The notes below the pieces were generated by a model. That model searched no databases, was not told the DNA's origin, and saw only the letters and a list, made by a program, of their open reading frames with translations. The translations under genes and the position numbers were made by a program. 64,000 nt of DNA. It comes from Mucilaginibacter kameinonensis. Its GTDB lineage: Bacteria > Bacteroidota > Bacteroidia > Sphingobacteriales > Sphingobacteriaceae. Of this stretch, positions 29,200-36,756 are shown piece by piece; within the stretch, counting starts at the first letter, position 1, and the number at the start of each line of letters is the position of its first letter. Location: contig NZ_RCWZ01000003.1 in the NCBI RefSeq assembly GCF_003675385.1, positions 1-64,000 on the forward strand, given 5' to 3'.

Positions 29200-31593
29200 T
29201 TATTCGGAACGTAGACTCTTAACCGGATTATCCAAAGCCGCTTTAATCGACTGAAAGCTGACTGTTATAAAAGCAATCACTATTGCCATTGCACCAGCTC
29301 CGGCAATAACCCACCACTGTATGTTTATCCTGTAGGCGAACCCTTGCAGCCACTTATTCATAAAATAATAAGCTATAGGTGATGCAATTACAAAGGCAAT
29401 GAAAACCAGTATTAAAAACTCTTTCGATAACAAAGTGGTGATATTGGCAACTGAAGCACCAAGCACTTTACGAATCCCAATCTCCTTTTTACGCCTCAAT
29501 ACTACAAAGGCAGCAAGACTTAACAAACCAAGGCACGAAATAAGCATAGCCAAGCCGCCAATGATGGCAATCATGCTTCCGGCCTGTCTTTCGGAATGAT
29601 ATACTTCGTTAAAATGATCATCAATAAACTGATATTCAAAAGTATTATCGCCACTTATAGCAATAAACACTTGCTGTATATCCTTTAATGTTTGGCTAAC
29701 ATTGGTACCCGAAACTTTAACGTATAAATTAGTTTGCCAATAAGGTATATAATCCATGCTACCAATAATAAGAGGCTCGATGGTTTTATGTAAACTACTG
29801 TAATTGAAATCCTTTACAACGCCAATAATCCTGCCGGGAGGTAACGAAGTTATGTTGATAGGCTTACCAACAGGATTGGGGTAACCTATTTGCTTTGCCA
29901 GGGTTTCGTTGATAATATATTCATTTTGCTGACCCTTACTAAAGGCTTGACCGGCCACGATCTTCATGTCAAAAAAACTGATATAATTTATACCAGCATT
30001 CTCCATGTTTACGGTGATCTTTTTCGCCTCGCCGTTTGGTGCAATAAAGTCGATGCCAAATATTGAACCATTGCCGCCCAACTCCATAAAGCCATTGGTG
30101 ATATCTTTAACTCCTTTTACTTTAGCAATCTCTGCTTTAAGTACCTGCATTTTTTTTGCCAGCTGCAAATCCATTGGCAATTTTATAACCTGATTATAAG
30201 AATAGCCAAGATCGCGTTGCTGCATATATTTTAGCTGCTTAAGTATCACCATTAAACTGATCATGAATATAACGGCTATTGCAAACTGACCGGTAACCAG
30301 GATATTGCGCAATGATGATTTTGAACCACCCAATAACACCTTTGTTTTTAAAGCTTCACCGGTGTTAGCTCTTGAGATAAACCAGGCCGGATAGATACCG
30401 GCCAGTAATGTAGTTCCTATCAGTATACCTGCAAAAACAACAAACATAGTGCCCTGATAAATACTTTCTGAAGTAAGCTCTCTGTCAAGTAGTTTATTTA
30501 ACAATGGCAAGAAGATAGTGATAAGCAACAGTGCTGATATCAGTGATAATGATACCGAAAAGAAGGTTTCGATAAGTACCTGGAAAACTACATGAAAACG
30601 CCTTGCGCCTACAATTTTTTTGATGGCCACTTCTTTGCCACGGTATCCCGCAATGGCTGTAGTAAGATTAACAAAGTTTACACAAGCAATTAAAAAAACG
30701 GCAATGGCTATTACAATAAATATATTCAGGTATTTACCATCAATCTTTTTATAGTTGAGCTGATCATAGCTAATATTGACAGAGCCGGTATGGATACGGT
30801 TTAAAGGTTGTAAAGTGAAATCAATAAATTTGCTTTTGGAATGAATAGTTTTTGTCAGCCTGTTTTCAAGTAAGCCTATATTTTTGTTATTGGATATTTT
30901 CAAATACGTTGCCCCCATTAAAACATTATAATTTGTACCCAAAAAGCTACTTAAAAACTCTTTAGGGAAGGGCACCATTGCCTCAATCTGCAAATGGGAG
31001 TTTTTAGGCATATCGGCAATTACATTGCTTACTGTAAAATTAGTTACTGATGTATCAGCAGTATGTAATTGAATAGTTTTATTCAATGCAGGGCTATTGC
31101 CAAAAAGCTTATGCGCAAGACTTGCGGTAAGCACAATTGTATTTTGATCGCGGGTAAACTTATTTCTTTCACCCTCAATCATAACCGGGTTAAACATGCT
31201 GGCAAAGGTGGTATCGGTACAAGCCAGCTTATCGGCTTTTATTTTTTTACCCTGGTACTCCATAGTCACCGATGGATAAACAAGTGGAACTGCGGGAAAA
31301 ACGCGTGTGTAGCTATCTATTTCATTATTATTAGCCTTCAGAAACGGCGCAACAGGCGGCCCAACAATTGCAGCTGTGGATGGTGCAGTGCCATCGTAAT
31401 GCATATATTCAGTAAGACGATAAATCTTATCCGCATTCGGTACAAAGTTATCAAAGCTTCTTTCGTTACTAACAAACAAACCAATTAGTACACAGGCGGC
31501 GATGCCAACAGCAAGACCCAAAATGTTTACAAAAGCGTAGGCTTTGTTTTTGAGTAAATTTCGATAAGCCGTTTTTAAATAAATTTTAAGCAT
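29200..31593 (-). CDS. FtsX/MacB-type ABC permease P12 (divergent member)
   Basis: Full-length 797-residue permease, MLKIYLKTAYRNLLKNKAYA. Its first coupling loop is the most divergent: YRGKEVAIKKIVGARRFHVV followed by IETFF in place of the (S/E)S or ET pattern. The second loop is normal (RRKKEIGIRKVLGASVAN), and the tail is ALDNPVKSLRSE. The second periplasmic domain carries ELGGNGSIFGIDFI. Second permease of the first unit, about 60 bases after P13. The altered first loop may change how one half contacts the ATPase dimer; this is inference. Confidence 0.92.
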   Translation of the reverse strand: MLKIYLKTAYRNLLKNKAYAFVNILGLAVGIAACVLIGLFVSNERSFDNFVPNADKIYRLTEYMHYDGTAPSTAAIVGPPVAPFLKANNNEIDSYTRVFPAVPLVYPSVTMEYQGKKIKADKLACTDTTFASMFNPVMIEGERNKFTRDQNTIVLTASLAHKLFGNSPALNKTIQLHTADTSVTNFTVSNVIADMPKNSHLQIEAMVPFPKEFLSSFLGTNYNVLMGATYLKISNNKNIGLLENRLTKTIHSKSKFIDFTLQPLNRIHTGSVNISYDQLNYKKIDGKYLNIFIVIAIAVFLIACVNFVNLTTAIAGYRGKEVAIKKIVGARRFHVVFQVLIETFFSVSLSLISALLLITIFLPLLNKLLDRELTSESIYQGTMFVVFAGILIGTTLLAGIYPAWFISRANTGEALKTKVLLGGSKSSLRNILVTGQFAIAVIFMISLMVILKQLKYMQQRDLGYSYNQVIKLPMDLQLAKKMQVLKAEIAKVKGVKDITNGFMELGGNGSIFGIDFIAPNGEAKKITVNMENAGINYISFFDMKIVAGQAFSKGQQNEYIINETLAKQIGYPNPVGKPINITSLPPGRIIGVVKDFNYSSLHKTIEPLIIGSMDYIPYWQTNLYVKVSGTNVSQTLKDIQQVFIAISGDNTFEYQFIDDHFNEVYHSERQAGSMIAIIGGLAMLISCLGLLSLAAFVVLRRKKEIGIRKVLGASVANITTLLSKEFLILVFIAFVIASPIAYYFMNKWLQGFAYRINIQWWVIAGAGAMAIVIAFITVSFQSIKAALDNPVKSLRSE

Positions 31594-31654
31594 CCTGTGT
31601 TACTGATTAATTGGTATAAATTTCCTCCTACTGTTGCTACATCTCTATCAACAT

Positions 31655-34024
31655 TTATTCTGATCTTAAACTCTTAACGGGGTTAGCCAACGCCGCTTTT
31701 ACAGCCTGGAAACTGATGGTTGCAAAAGCTATAATAATAGCTCCCCCACCGGCTACAGCAATAAGCCACCAATTAATTTCGGCACGGTAAGCATAATCCA
31801 TCAGCCACTTATTCATGGCATACCACGCTATAGGCGAAGCAATTACGATAGCCAGAAGAACCAACAACAGGAAATCCCGTGATAACATGGTAGTGATATT
31901 ACCAACACTGGCGCCCAACACCTTGCGGATGCCGATTTCTTTAACTTTAATTTGCGCGGTATAAGTAGCCAAACCAAAAAGGCCTAGGCATGAAATAAAT
32001 ATGGCTATCCCGGCGAACACGTTGAACAATGTACTGGTGTGCTGCTCGGATCTGTACATTTCGTTGTAAGCGTCATCCAAAAAGCTATACTCGTACGGGA
32101 AATTGGCATTATACTGCTTCCAGTATTTCTCGACCAGTTTGATAGCCGTAGGCGCGTCTTTACCGGTAGTTTTTACGAACATTTGCCATGAGCTCGGCCT
32201 GTAGGAGAATATTGCAGGTTCGATGGTTTGTTTTAACGAAGCGAAATGGAAATCTTTTACAACCCCAATAATTGTTCCGTCAACGTTATGAAGTTTAAAG
32301 CGTTTGCCAATGGGATCTTTAATCCCTGCAAGTTTTACAGCAGTTTCGTTAAGGATATAGTGCGCCGAATCTGCCTTTACACCGGTAAAGCCTGTGCCTG
32401 CCGCAAACTTTAGCTTGAACATACCGATGAAATCCTTATCCATATCAAAAGGACTGATTAGCAGGCTTACGTCAGATGCCTTACCATCCCAATCAGTATC
32501 GCTGGTACTTCCGTTCCCAATTATCACACTGGTATTACCTGTGCTTATGCCTTTTATTTCGGTATGGCTTAACAATTCGGCCTTAATAGCTTCGTAATGA
32601 TCTTGCATGGCCCGCATAGGCAGTGAAAACACATGCTCTTTATCGTAACCCAATTGTATGGAGTGAATGTATTGAAGCTGTTTATTGATGATCAATGTAC
32701 CGATGATCAACCCGACAGAAAACGCGAACTGGCATACCACCAGGATCTTCCTGAAAGTGGCGTTCCCTGCACCGGCTACCTTTCCCTTAAGCGCGTTTAT
32801 AGGTTTAAAAGATGAAAGCAATAATGCCGGATATATACTTGATGCAACAAGCGTTGCTATAATAGTCAAAACAATAACCTGCCATACGTTGGCATTAAAC
32901 AGGTCGAAGTGCATTTGTTTGCCCGAAATGCTATTATATACAGGCATTACAGCATAAATAAGCGAGAAAGCCAGCACCAGGGCTATTGAGAAACACAACA
33001 CGGTTTCGATAATGAACTGCATAAACAGCTGGCTCCTTTCGGCGCCGATGATCTTGCGCACGCTCACTTCTTTTGAACGAAGCATGGAGCGGGCAGTTGA
33101 AAGATTGATGTAATTGATGCAGGCAATGAGCAATATCAGCACTGCAACAATCGAAAATATTTTAACTATTTGTATCCCTGCAGATGTACCATCGGGGTTA
33201 TACAAGTGAATATCTTTTAAAGCTTGTAATTGAAAAACACCATCGGTAGGTTTTATACCTGGCTGGTTTTTCATGTGGATCTCGGTAAGTTTATCACCAA
33301 CTGCCTTGACAGAAGCATCTGGCCTCACCTGCAAAAAGGTAGTAGTATAGTAGTTGCCCCAATCCTGATCCATTGATTTCCAGAAATCCTTACCGGTGTA
33401 TTGTTTCTTTTTTACATTCATGGAGAATAAGATATCGCCACCAATACTTGAGTTGGCCGGAAAATCTGCCAATACGCCCGAAACTGTATATGGATCCTTA
33501 CTATCGCCGGTGAGTATTTTGCCTATTGGATCTTCATTACCAAAATAACGTTTAGCGGTACTTTCGGTAATAACTATTGACTGATCGTTAGGGAAAGGTG
33601 TTTTAACATTCCCTTTCAATAATTTAAAATCGAACATAGTAAAAAAGGCATCATCAACATATGAAGCCTTGCCGAAATCTTCTTTCAGCAGCTTGTCTTT
33701 ATACCTGAAAACCGAATAATCATAGGAAGTTACAACCCTCACTGCGCTTACCACGCCCGGCACTTCTTTTAATGCGAAGGCTGCTACCGGCCCCGGCACA
33801 CCTCCCCAAACCTGTTTACTTGCACCTGTACCGATAGAGGCGTTTACCTTAAATATACTATCGCCTCTGGAGTGGAAACGATCATAACTCAACTCGTCCT
33901 GTACCCAAATTAAAATAAGCATGCCAACGGCCAGGCCAATGGTGAGGCCAACAATGTTTAAGGCACTGTAAAACTTAGTGTTAATTAAGTTTCGCCATGC
34001 GGTTTTCAGGTAGTTTTTAAACAT
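31655..34024 (-). CDS. FtsX/MacB-type ABC permease P13 (first in array)
   Basis: First permease after the ATPase gene; 789 residues. It shows the array's standard plan: helix 1 at about 20-42 after a basic amphipathic MFKNYLKTAWRNL start, periplasmic domain to about 270, FtsX helices 2-4 at about 280-405, helix 5 at about 415-440, second periplasmic domain to about 640, FtsX helices 6-8 to the tail ALANPVKSLRSE. One polypeptide therefore equals a complete eight-helix transmembrane half-pair for an ABC dimer. Unlike E. coli MacB, which fuses an ATPase to a four-helix permease, no nucleotide-binding domain is present. Sister of P8. A 13-bp hairpin lies in the leader between ATPase and P13. Confidence 0.93.
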   Translation of the reverse strand: MFKNYLKTAWRNLINTKFYSALNIVGLTIGLAVGMLILIWVQDELSYDRFHSRGDSIFKVNASIGTGASKQVWGGVPGPVAAFALKEVPGVVSAVRVVTSYDYSVFRYKDKLLKEDFGKASYVDDAFFTMFDFKLLKGNVKTPFPNDQSIVITESTAKRYFGNEDPIGKILTGDSKDPYTVSGVLADFPANSSIGGDILFSMNVKKKQYTGKDFWKSMDQDWGNYYTTTFLQVRPDASVKAVGDKLTEIHMKNQPGIKPTDGVFQLQALKDIHLYNPDGTSAGIQIVKIFSIVAVLILLIACINYINLSTARSMLRSKEVSVRKIIGAERSQLFMQFIIETVLCFSIALVLAFSLIYAVMPVYNSISGKQMHFDLFNANVWQVIVLTIIATLVASSIYPALLLSSFKPINALKGKVAGAGNATFRKILVVCQFAFSVGLIIGTLIINKQLQYIHSIQLGYDKEHVFSLPMRAMQDHYEAIKAELLSHTEIKGISTGNTSVIIGNGSTSDTDWDGKASDVSLLISPFDMDKDFIGMFKLKFAAGTGFTGVKADSAHYILNETAVKLAGIKDPIGKRFKLHNVDGTIIGVVKDFHFASLKQTIEPAIFSYRPSSWQMFVKTTGKDAPTAIKLVEKYWKQYNANFPYEYSFLDDAYNEMYRSEQHTSTLFNVFAGIAIFISCLGLFGLATYTAQIKVKEIGIRKVLGASVGNITTMLSRDFLLLVLLAIVIASPIAWYAMNKWLMDYAYRAEINWWLIAVAGGGAIIIAFATISFQAVKAALANPVKSLRSE

Positions 34025-34059
34025 AGGAGTATCGGTTTAATAGCAAAAACACTCCAAAT

Positions 34060-34087
34060 GCCCTTCTCCGCAAATGCGGAGAAGGGC
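34060..34087. other. 13-bp perfect hairpin between ATPase and P13
   Basis: GCCCTTCTCCGCA (34060-34072) and TGCGGAGAAGGGC (34075-34087) are perfectly complementary with a two-base gap. No T run follows on the minus strand, so it is not a normal terminator. It lies about 35 bases upstream of the P13 start and could attenuate, or act as an mRNA stability barrier, lowering permease relative to fusion protein and ATPase. Confidence 0.75.
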
Positions 34088-34138
34088 AGCAGAGGCAATT
34101 ATTAACTTATTATAAACTGATTTCGGGGGCGGTGGTCT

Positions 34139-34211
34139 AAGTCCGGAGTCGAAAGTTTTAAGTCGGAAGTTCTTTTCCTACCATAAACTATAAACCATAA
34201 ACTCAAATAAA
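34139..34211. repeat. AAGTCGGAAGT and CCATAAACTATAAA periodic repeats, spacer after ATPase
   Basis: Two more short-period repeat types lie between the ATPase stop and the hairpin: AAGTCCGGAGTCGAAAGT / AAGTCGGAAGTTC (34139-34172) and CCATAAACTATAAACC / ATAAACTCAAATAAAC (about 34181-34211). They have the same degenerate, 7-10-base periodic character as the other spacers but different sequence. Confidence 0.65.
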
Positions 34212-34889
34212 CTACACCATGATATTTTCCATAACGGTTTGTCCGTCAAGCAGGCGTATAATACGGTGACTGTAACGGGCATCATGCTCAGAGTGGGTAA
34301 CCATGATAATGGTGGTTCCCTGTTCGTTCAAATCGGTAAGCAGCTCCATCACATCGTTACCGTTACTGCTGTCCAGGTTACCGGTGGGCTCATCCGCAAG
34401 GATCAGTTTTGGTTTGTTAACAACCGCACGGGCTATAGCCACACGCTGTTGCTGACCACCTGATAACTGTTGCGGATAGTGGTTACGACGGTGCATGATC
34501 TGCATTTTGTCTAACACCTCTTCTACCCTTTTAACACGCTCAGAAGCAGCTACACCAGTGTAAATCAAGGGAAGTTCAACGTTTTCAAATACTGTAAGCT
34601 CGTCAATAAGGTTGAAGCTCTGGAACACGAAGCCGATGTTATGCTTGCGCAGATCGGCACGTTTACGCTCGTTAAAATGAGCTACCTCAATTTCGTTAAA
34701 AACGTAGCTGCCGGCATCCGGATCATCAAGCATACCCAGGATGTTAAGCAAAGTTGACTTACCACAGCCTGACGGGCCCATGATGGCCACAAACTCGCCT
34801 GTTGCTACTTCCATCGATAACTTGTTTAACGCGATGGTCTCTACCTCTTCGGTACGGTAGAATTTCTCAAGATTGGAAATTTTTATCAT
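34212..34889 (-). CDS. LolD/MacB-type ABC transporter ATP-binding protein
   Basis: 225-residue stand-alone ATPase that should power every permease in the locus. All motifs are present: Walker A GPSGCGKST (38-46), Q-loop FVFQSFNLIDELTVFENVE, signature LSGGQQQRV (near 142), Walker B LILADEPTGNLDS, and H-loop MVTHSEHD. Length and the FNLIDELT/EN(V)E context place it in the LolD/MacB/FtsE group that works with FtsX-type permeases. It is the only ATPase gene in the 36-kb locus, between the fusion-protein gene (130-base gap) and P13. It acts on the cytoplasmic face as a dimer. Confidence 0.95.
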   Translation of the reverse strand: MIKISNLEKFYRTEEVETIALNKLSMEVATGEFVAIMGPSGCGKSTLLNILGMLDDPDAGSYVFNEIEVAHFNERKRADLRKHNIGFVFQSFNLIDELTVFENVELPLIYTGVAASERVKRVEEVLDKMQIMHRRNHYPQQLSGGQQQRVAIARAVVNKPKLILADEPTGNLDSSNGNDVMELLTDLNEQGTTIIMVTHSEHDARYSHRIIRLLDGQTVMENIMV

Positions 34890-34996
34890 TGGTGCCTCCG
34901 TTATTCATGCCACCTGTATGGCGGCCTGATCTTATTTTTTGTTTATCTTAATTTATTAATTAGTTCGGTTTATATTATAATGACGCTTGAACAGAG

Positions 34997-35014
34997 CCCG
35001 GCGTTGCAGCCGGG
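34997..35014. other. Short GC hairpin after fusion-protein gene
   Basis: CCCGGC (34997-35002) and GCCGGG (35009-35014) form a compact 6-bp stem directly after the fusion-protein stop (35020). The bases after it on the minus strand (CTCTGTTC) are only moderately T-rich, so at most a partial terminator or processing site. Confidence 0.5.
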
Positions 35015-35019
35015 TTAAG

Positions 35020-36276
35020 TTATTTTTTCAGCACAAGCTCCTGAATATCACCATACGTTTCATAGCTTGAAGTAATAACCTTATCGCCCGGATTTAAGCC
35101 TTCTGTTACCACGAAATAATCAGGGCTCTGGCGTCCAAGCTGGATATTCACCTTGTAGGCTTTTGTACCATCTTCACTTACCTTAAAGATCCAGTTACCA
35201 CCGGTTTGCTGGAAGAAACCGCCTTTAGGTACAAGCACAGCCTGCATCTGATCGCTCAGCGCCAACCTAACCTGTAGGGTTTGTCCTTTACGGATGCCAG
35301 TTGGTACTTTACCTACAAACTGCATATCAACCTGGAAACTACCTGTAGCTTTTACCTGGGTATATACCTTTTTAATAACCAGGTTATAGGTTTGTTCGGC
35401 AAACTGGAAATCGCCTTTCAGCCCGGCATAGATGCGAGACAGGTAATGTTCGTCAATATCAACCCTAACTTTAAAGCCCGATTGTACGTCTATCTGACCA
35501 AGGTGCTCACCTTTGTTTTTGCTCTGCCCTACTTCGGCATCCATTGAAGTTAATTGACCATCGGTAGGTGCCACCAATACTAAACCGGCCACTTTTTTGC
35601 GCATCAGTTCAAGCGTGGTTTTCATGTGGGCATATTGCTCCTGCGATTGTGAAGCCTGTTGCTTAACCAACGCTGTATCCTGCGAAAGGATCTGTTTAGC
35701 CAGTTTATAACGGTTCAACTGGTAATCATAAGTATTTTTTGCTGACTGATATTCCTGCTGACCGATAGCCTTTTGATCATAAAGGTGTTTGTCAAGTTTA
35801 TAGATCCTTTCGGCTTCTTTAAAAGCATTCTCTACATCGGCCATTGTATTTAGCTTGCTGATGGTATTTTGCTGGGCGTTATTGTGCGAGATCTGCATCT
35901 GAGTTTGCTCGGCGTAAACCGCAGTTTCCTGGTTAGCTAAGGTAAGCTCAAGATCGGTGTTAGACATTCTTAATATCCGGTCGCCTTTTTTAAGGTTGGC
36001 TCCGTCTTCAACATATTTTTCTTCCACAACACCACCTTCTGACGCGTCAAGAAATATGGTGGTCAGCGGCATAACTACACCATTAACCGGTATAAACTCC
36101 TGGAAAGGGCCTTTAGTAATAGTACTTATAGTTAAGCGTTCAGTATCAACATCAAGCTTACTTTTACCAGATGTAAGATAAATACTGCCGCCAATTAGTA
36201 AAATAATGCCTGTAATACCTGCAATGGTAAGTATCTTCTTGCTATTCCAGGTCTTTTTCTCAATTTTTCTGTCCAC
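35020..36276 (-). CDS. MacA/HlyD-type periplasmic adaptor (membrane fusion protein)
   Basis: About 418 residues if started at the GTG at 36276 (MDRKIEKKTWNSKK). An ATG frame to 36357 adds 27 hydrophobic residues and would place the promoter-like element inside the gene, so GTG is preferred. Residues 15-36 are an inner-membrane anchor; next come a lipoyl/biotinyl-like half (VEEKYVEDGANLKKGDRILR), a long alpha-helical hairpin rich in Q, K and L at about 105-225, the return lipoyl strand (GLVLVAPTDGQLTSMDAEVG), and beta-barrel and membrane-proximal domains to ...QELVLKK. As a MacA homologue it would bridge a permease to an outer-membrane channel; no TolC-like gene is in the window. First gene of the locus, next to one of the three 44-bp boxes. 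Confidence 0.9.
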   Translation of the reverse strand: MDRKIEKKTWNSKKILTIAGITGIILLIGGSIYLTSGKSKLDVDTERLTISTITKGPFQEFIPVNGVVMPLTTIFLDASEGGVVEEKYVEDGANLKKGDRILRMSNTDLELTLANQETAVYAEQTQMQISHNNAQQNTISKLNTMADVENAFKEAERIYKLDKHLYDQKAIGQQEYQSAKNTYDYQLNRYKLAKQILSQDTALVKQQASQSQEQYAHMKTTLELMRKKVAGLVLVAPTDGQLTSMDAEVGQSKNKGEHLGQIDVQSGFKVRVDIDEHYLSRIYAGLKGDFQFAEQTYNLVIKKVYTQVKATGSFQVDMQFVGKVPTGIRKGQTLQVRLALSDQMQAVLVPKGGFFQQTGGNWIFKVSEDGTKAYKVNIQLGRQSPDYFVVTEGLNPGDKVITSSYETYGDIQELVLKK

Positions 36277-36305
36277 TGTATTTTTATAATATTTTGAAAT
36301 GTTAT

Positions 36306-36323
36306 AACAAAAAGATATGCCAC
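36306..36323 (-). promoter_or_regulatory. Degenerate -24/-12-like element before fusion-protein gene
   Basis: The minus strand reads GTGGCATATCTTTTTGTT: TGGCAT matches a sigma-54 -24 element well, but ten bases after GG is TG instead of GC. It lies 46 bp downstream of the box and ends 29 bases before the GTG start at 36276. Confidence 0.5.
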
Positions 36324-36369
36324 AAATTAAAATACTGTTTTTCAACCATTTAAACACAAAACACAGTAT

Positions 36370-36413
36370 TTAAGCGTACGCTTCTGTTACATCAGGTGTA
36401 CGGTATTGATACA
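36370..36413 (-). promoter_or_regulatory. 44-bp operator/UAS-like box upstream of fusion-protein gene
   Basis: The minus strand starts TGTATCAATACCGTACAC and continues through TGTAAC to GCGTACGC, with half-sites every 11 bp. It shares 30 of 44 bases with the P4 box at 10257-10300. It is 93 bp upstream of the GTG start and 343 bp upstream of the divergent regulator gene, so it could also influence that promoter. Confidence 0.7.
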
Positions 36414-36680
36414 GTGTTTTTTCATATAATAATAGCCCGTTATATACAAATACAGATTAGCACTTCATTGTGAAGCATTTATATGAGATACTGTATAAAA
36501 TGCGGGTATTTAGCATAAAAATTGTAACAGATGATACCATTAGCGAGTCTTTGATTTATCGTTCATATGAGATGGTTTGTTAGCGTATAGTTCATGGTTC
36601 ATAGTAACAATGCTAAAAGTTTATTCAGGTAGTTTCGATAATGAGATACAATTTAATTTAAATTTATAACTTTTATTAAA

Positions 36681-36713
36681 TTGACACCTTAATAACTATA
36701 TGTTATTATTTTG
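36681..36713 (+). promoter_or_regulatory. Candidate -33/-7 promoter of the response-regulator operon
   Basis: TTGACA at 36681 and TTATTTTG at 36706-36713 approximate the Bacteroidota housekeeping pattern (-33 TTTG, -7 TANNTTTG), with the two elements starting 25 bases apart. The start codon follows at 36757. One base of the -7 element deviates. Confidence 0.45.
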
Positions 36714-36756
36714 AGGCACCATAAACAAACATCTACGAACTATTAACCAAAAATAA

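Larger units (their letters stand above)
36277..36756. other. Divergent control region between transporter and two-component genes
   Basis: 480 bases without a gene, AT-rich. From left to right it holds the -24/-12-like element (36306-36323) and 44-bp box (36370-36413) facing the transporter, a small inverted repeat CTTCATTGTGAAG (36454-36466), several copies of ATGAGAT, and a Bacteroidota-type promoter candidate facing the regulator (36681-36713). No convincing small open frame or RNA gene is visible. Confidence 0.7.
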
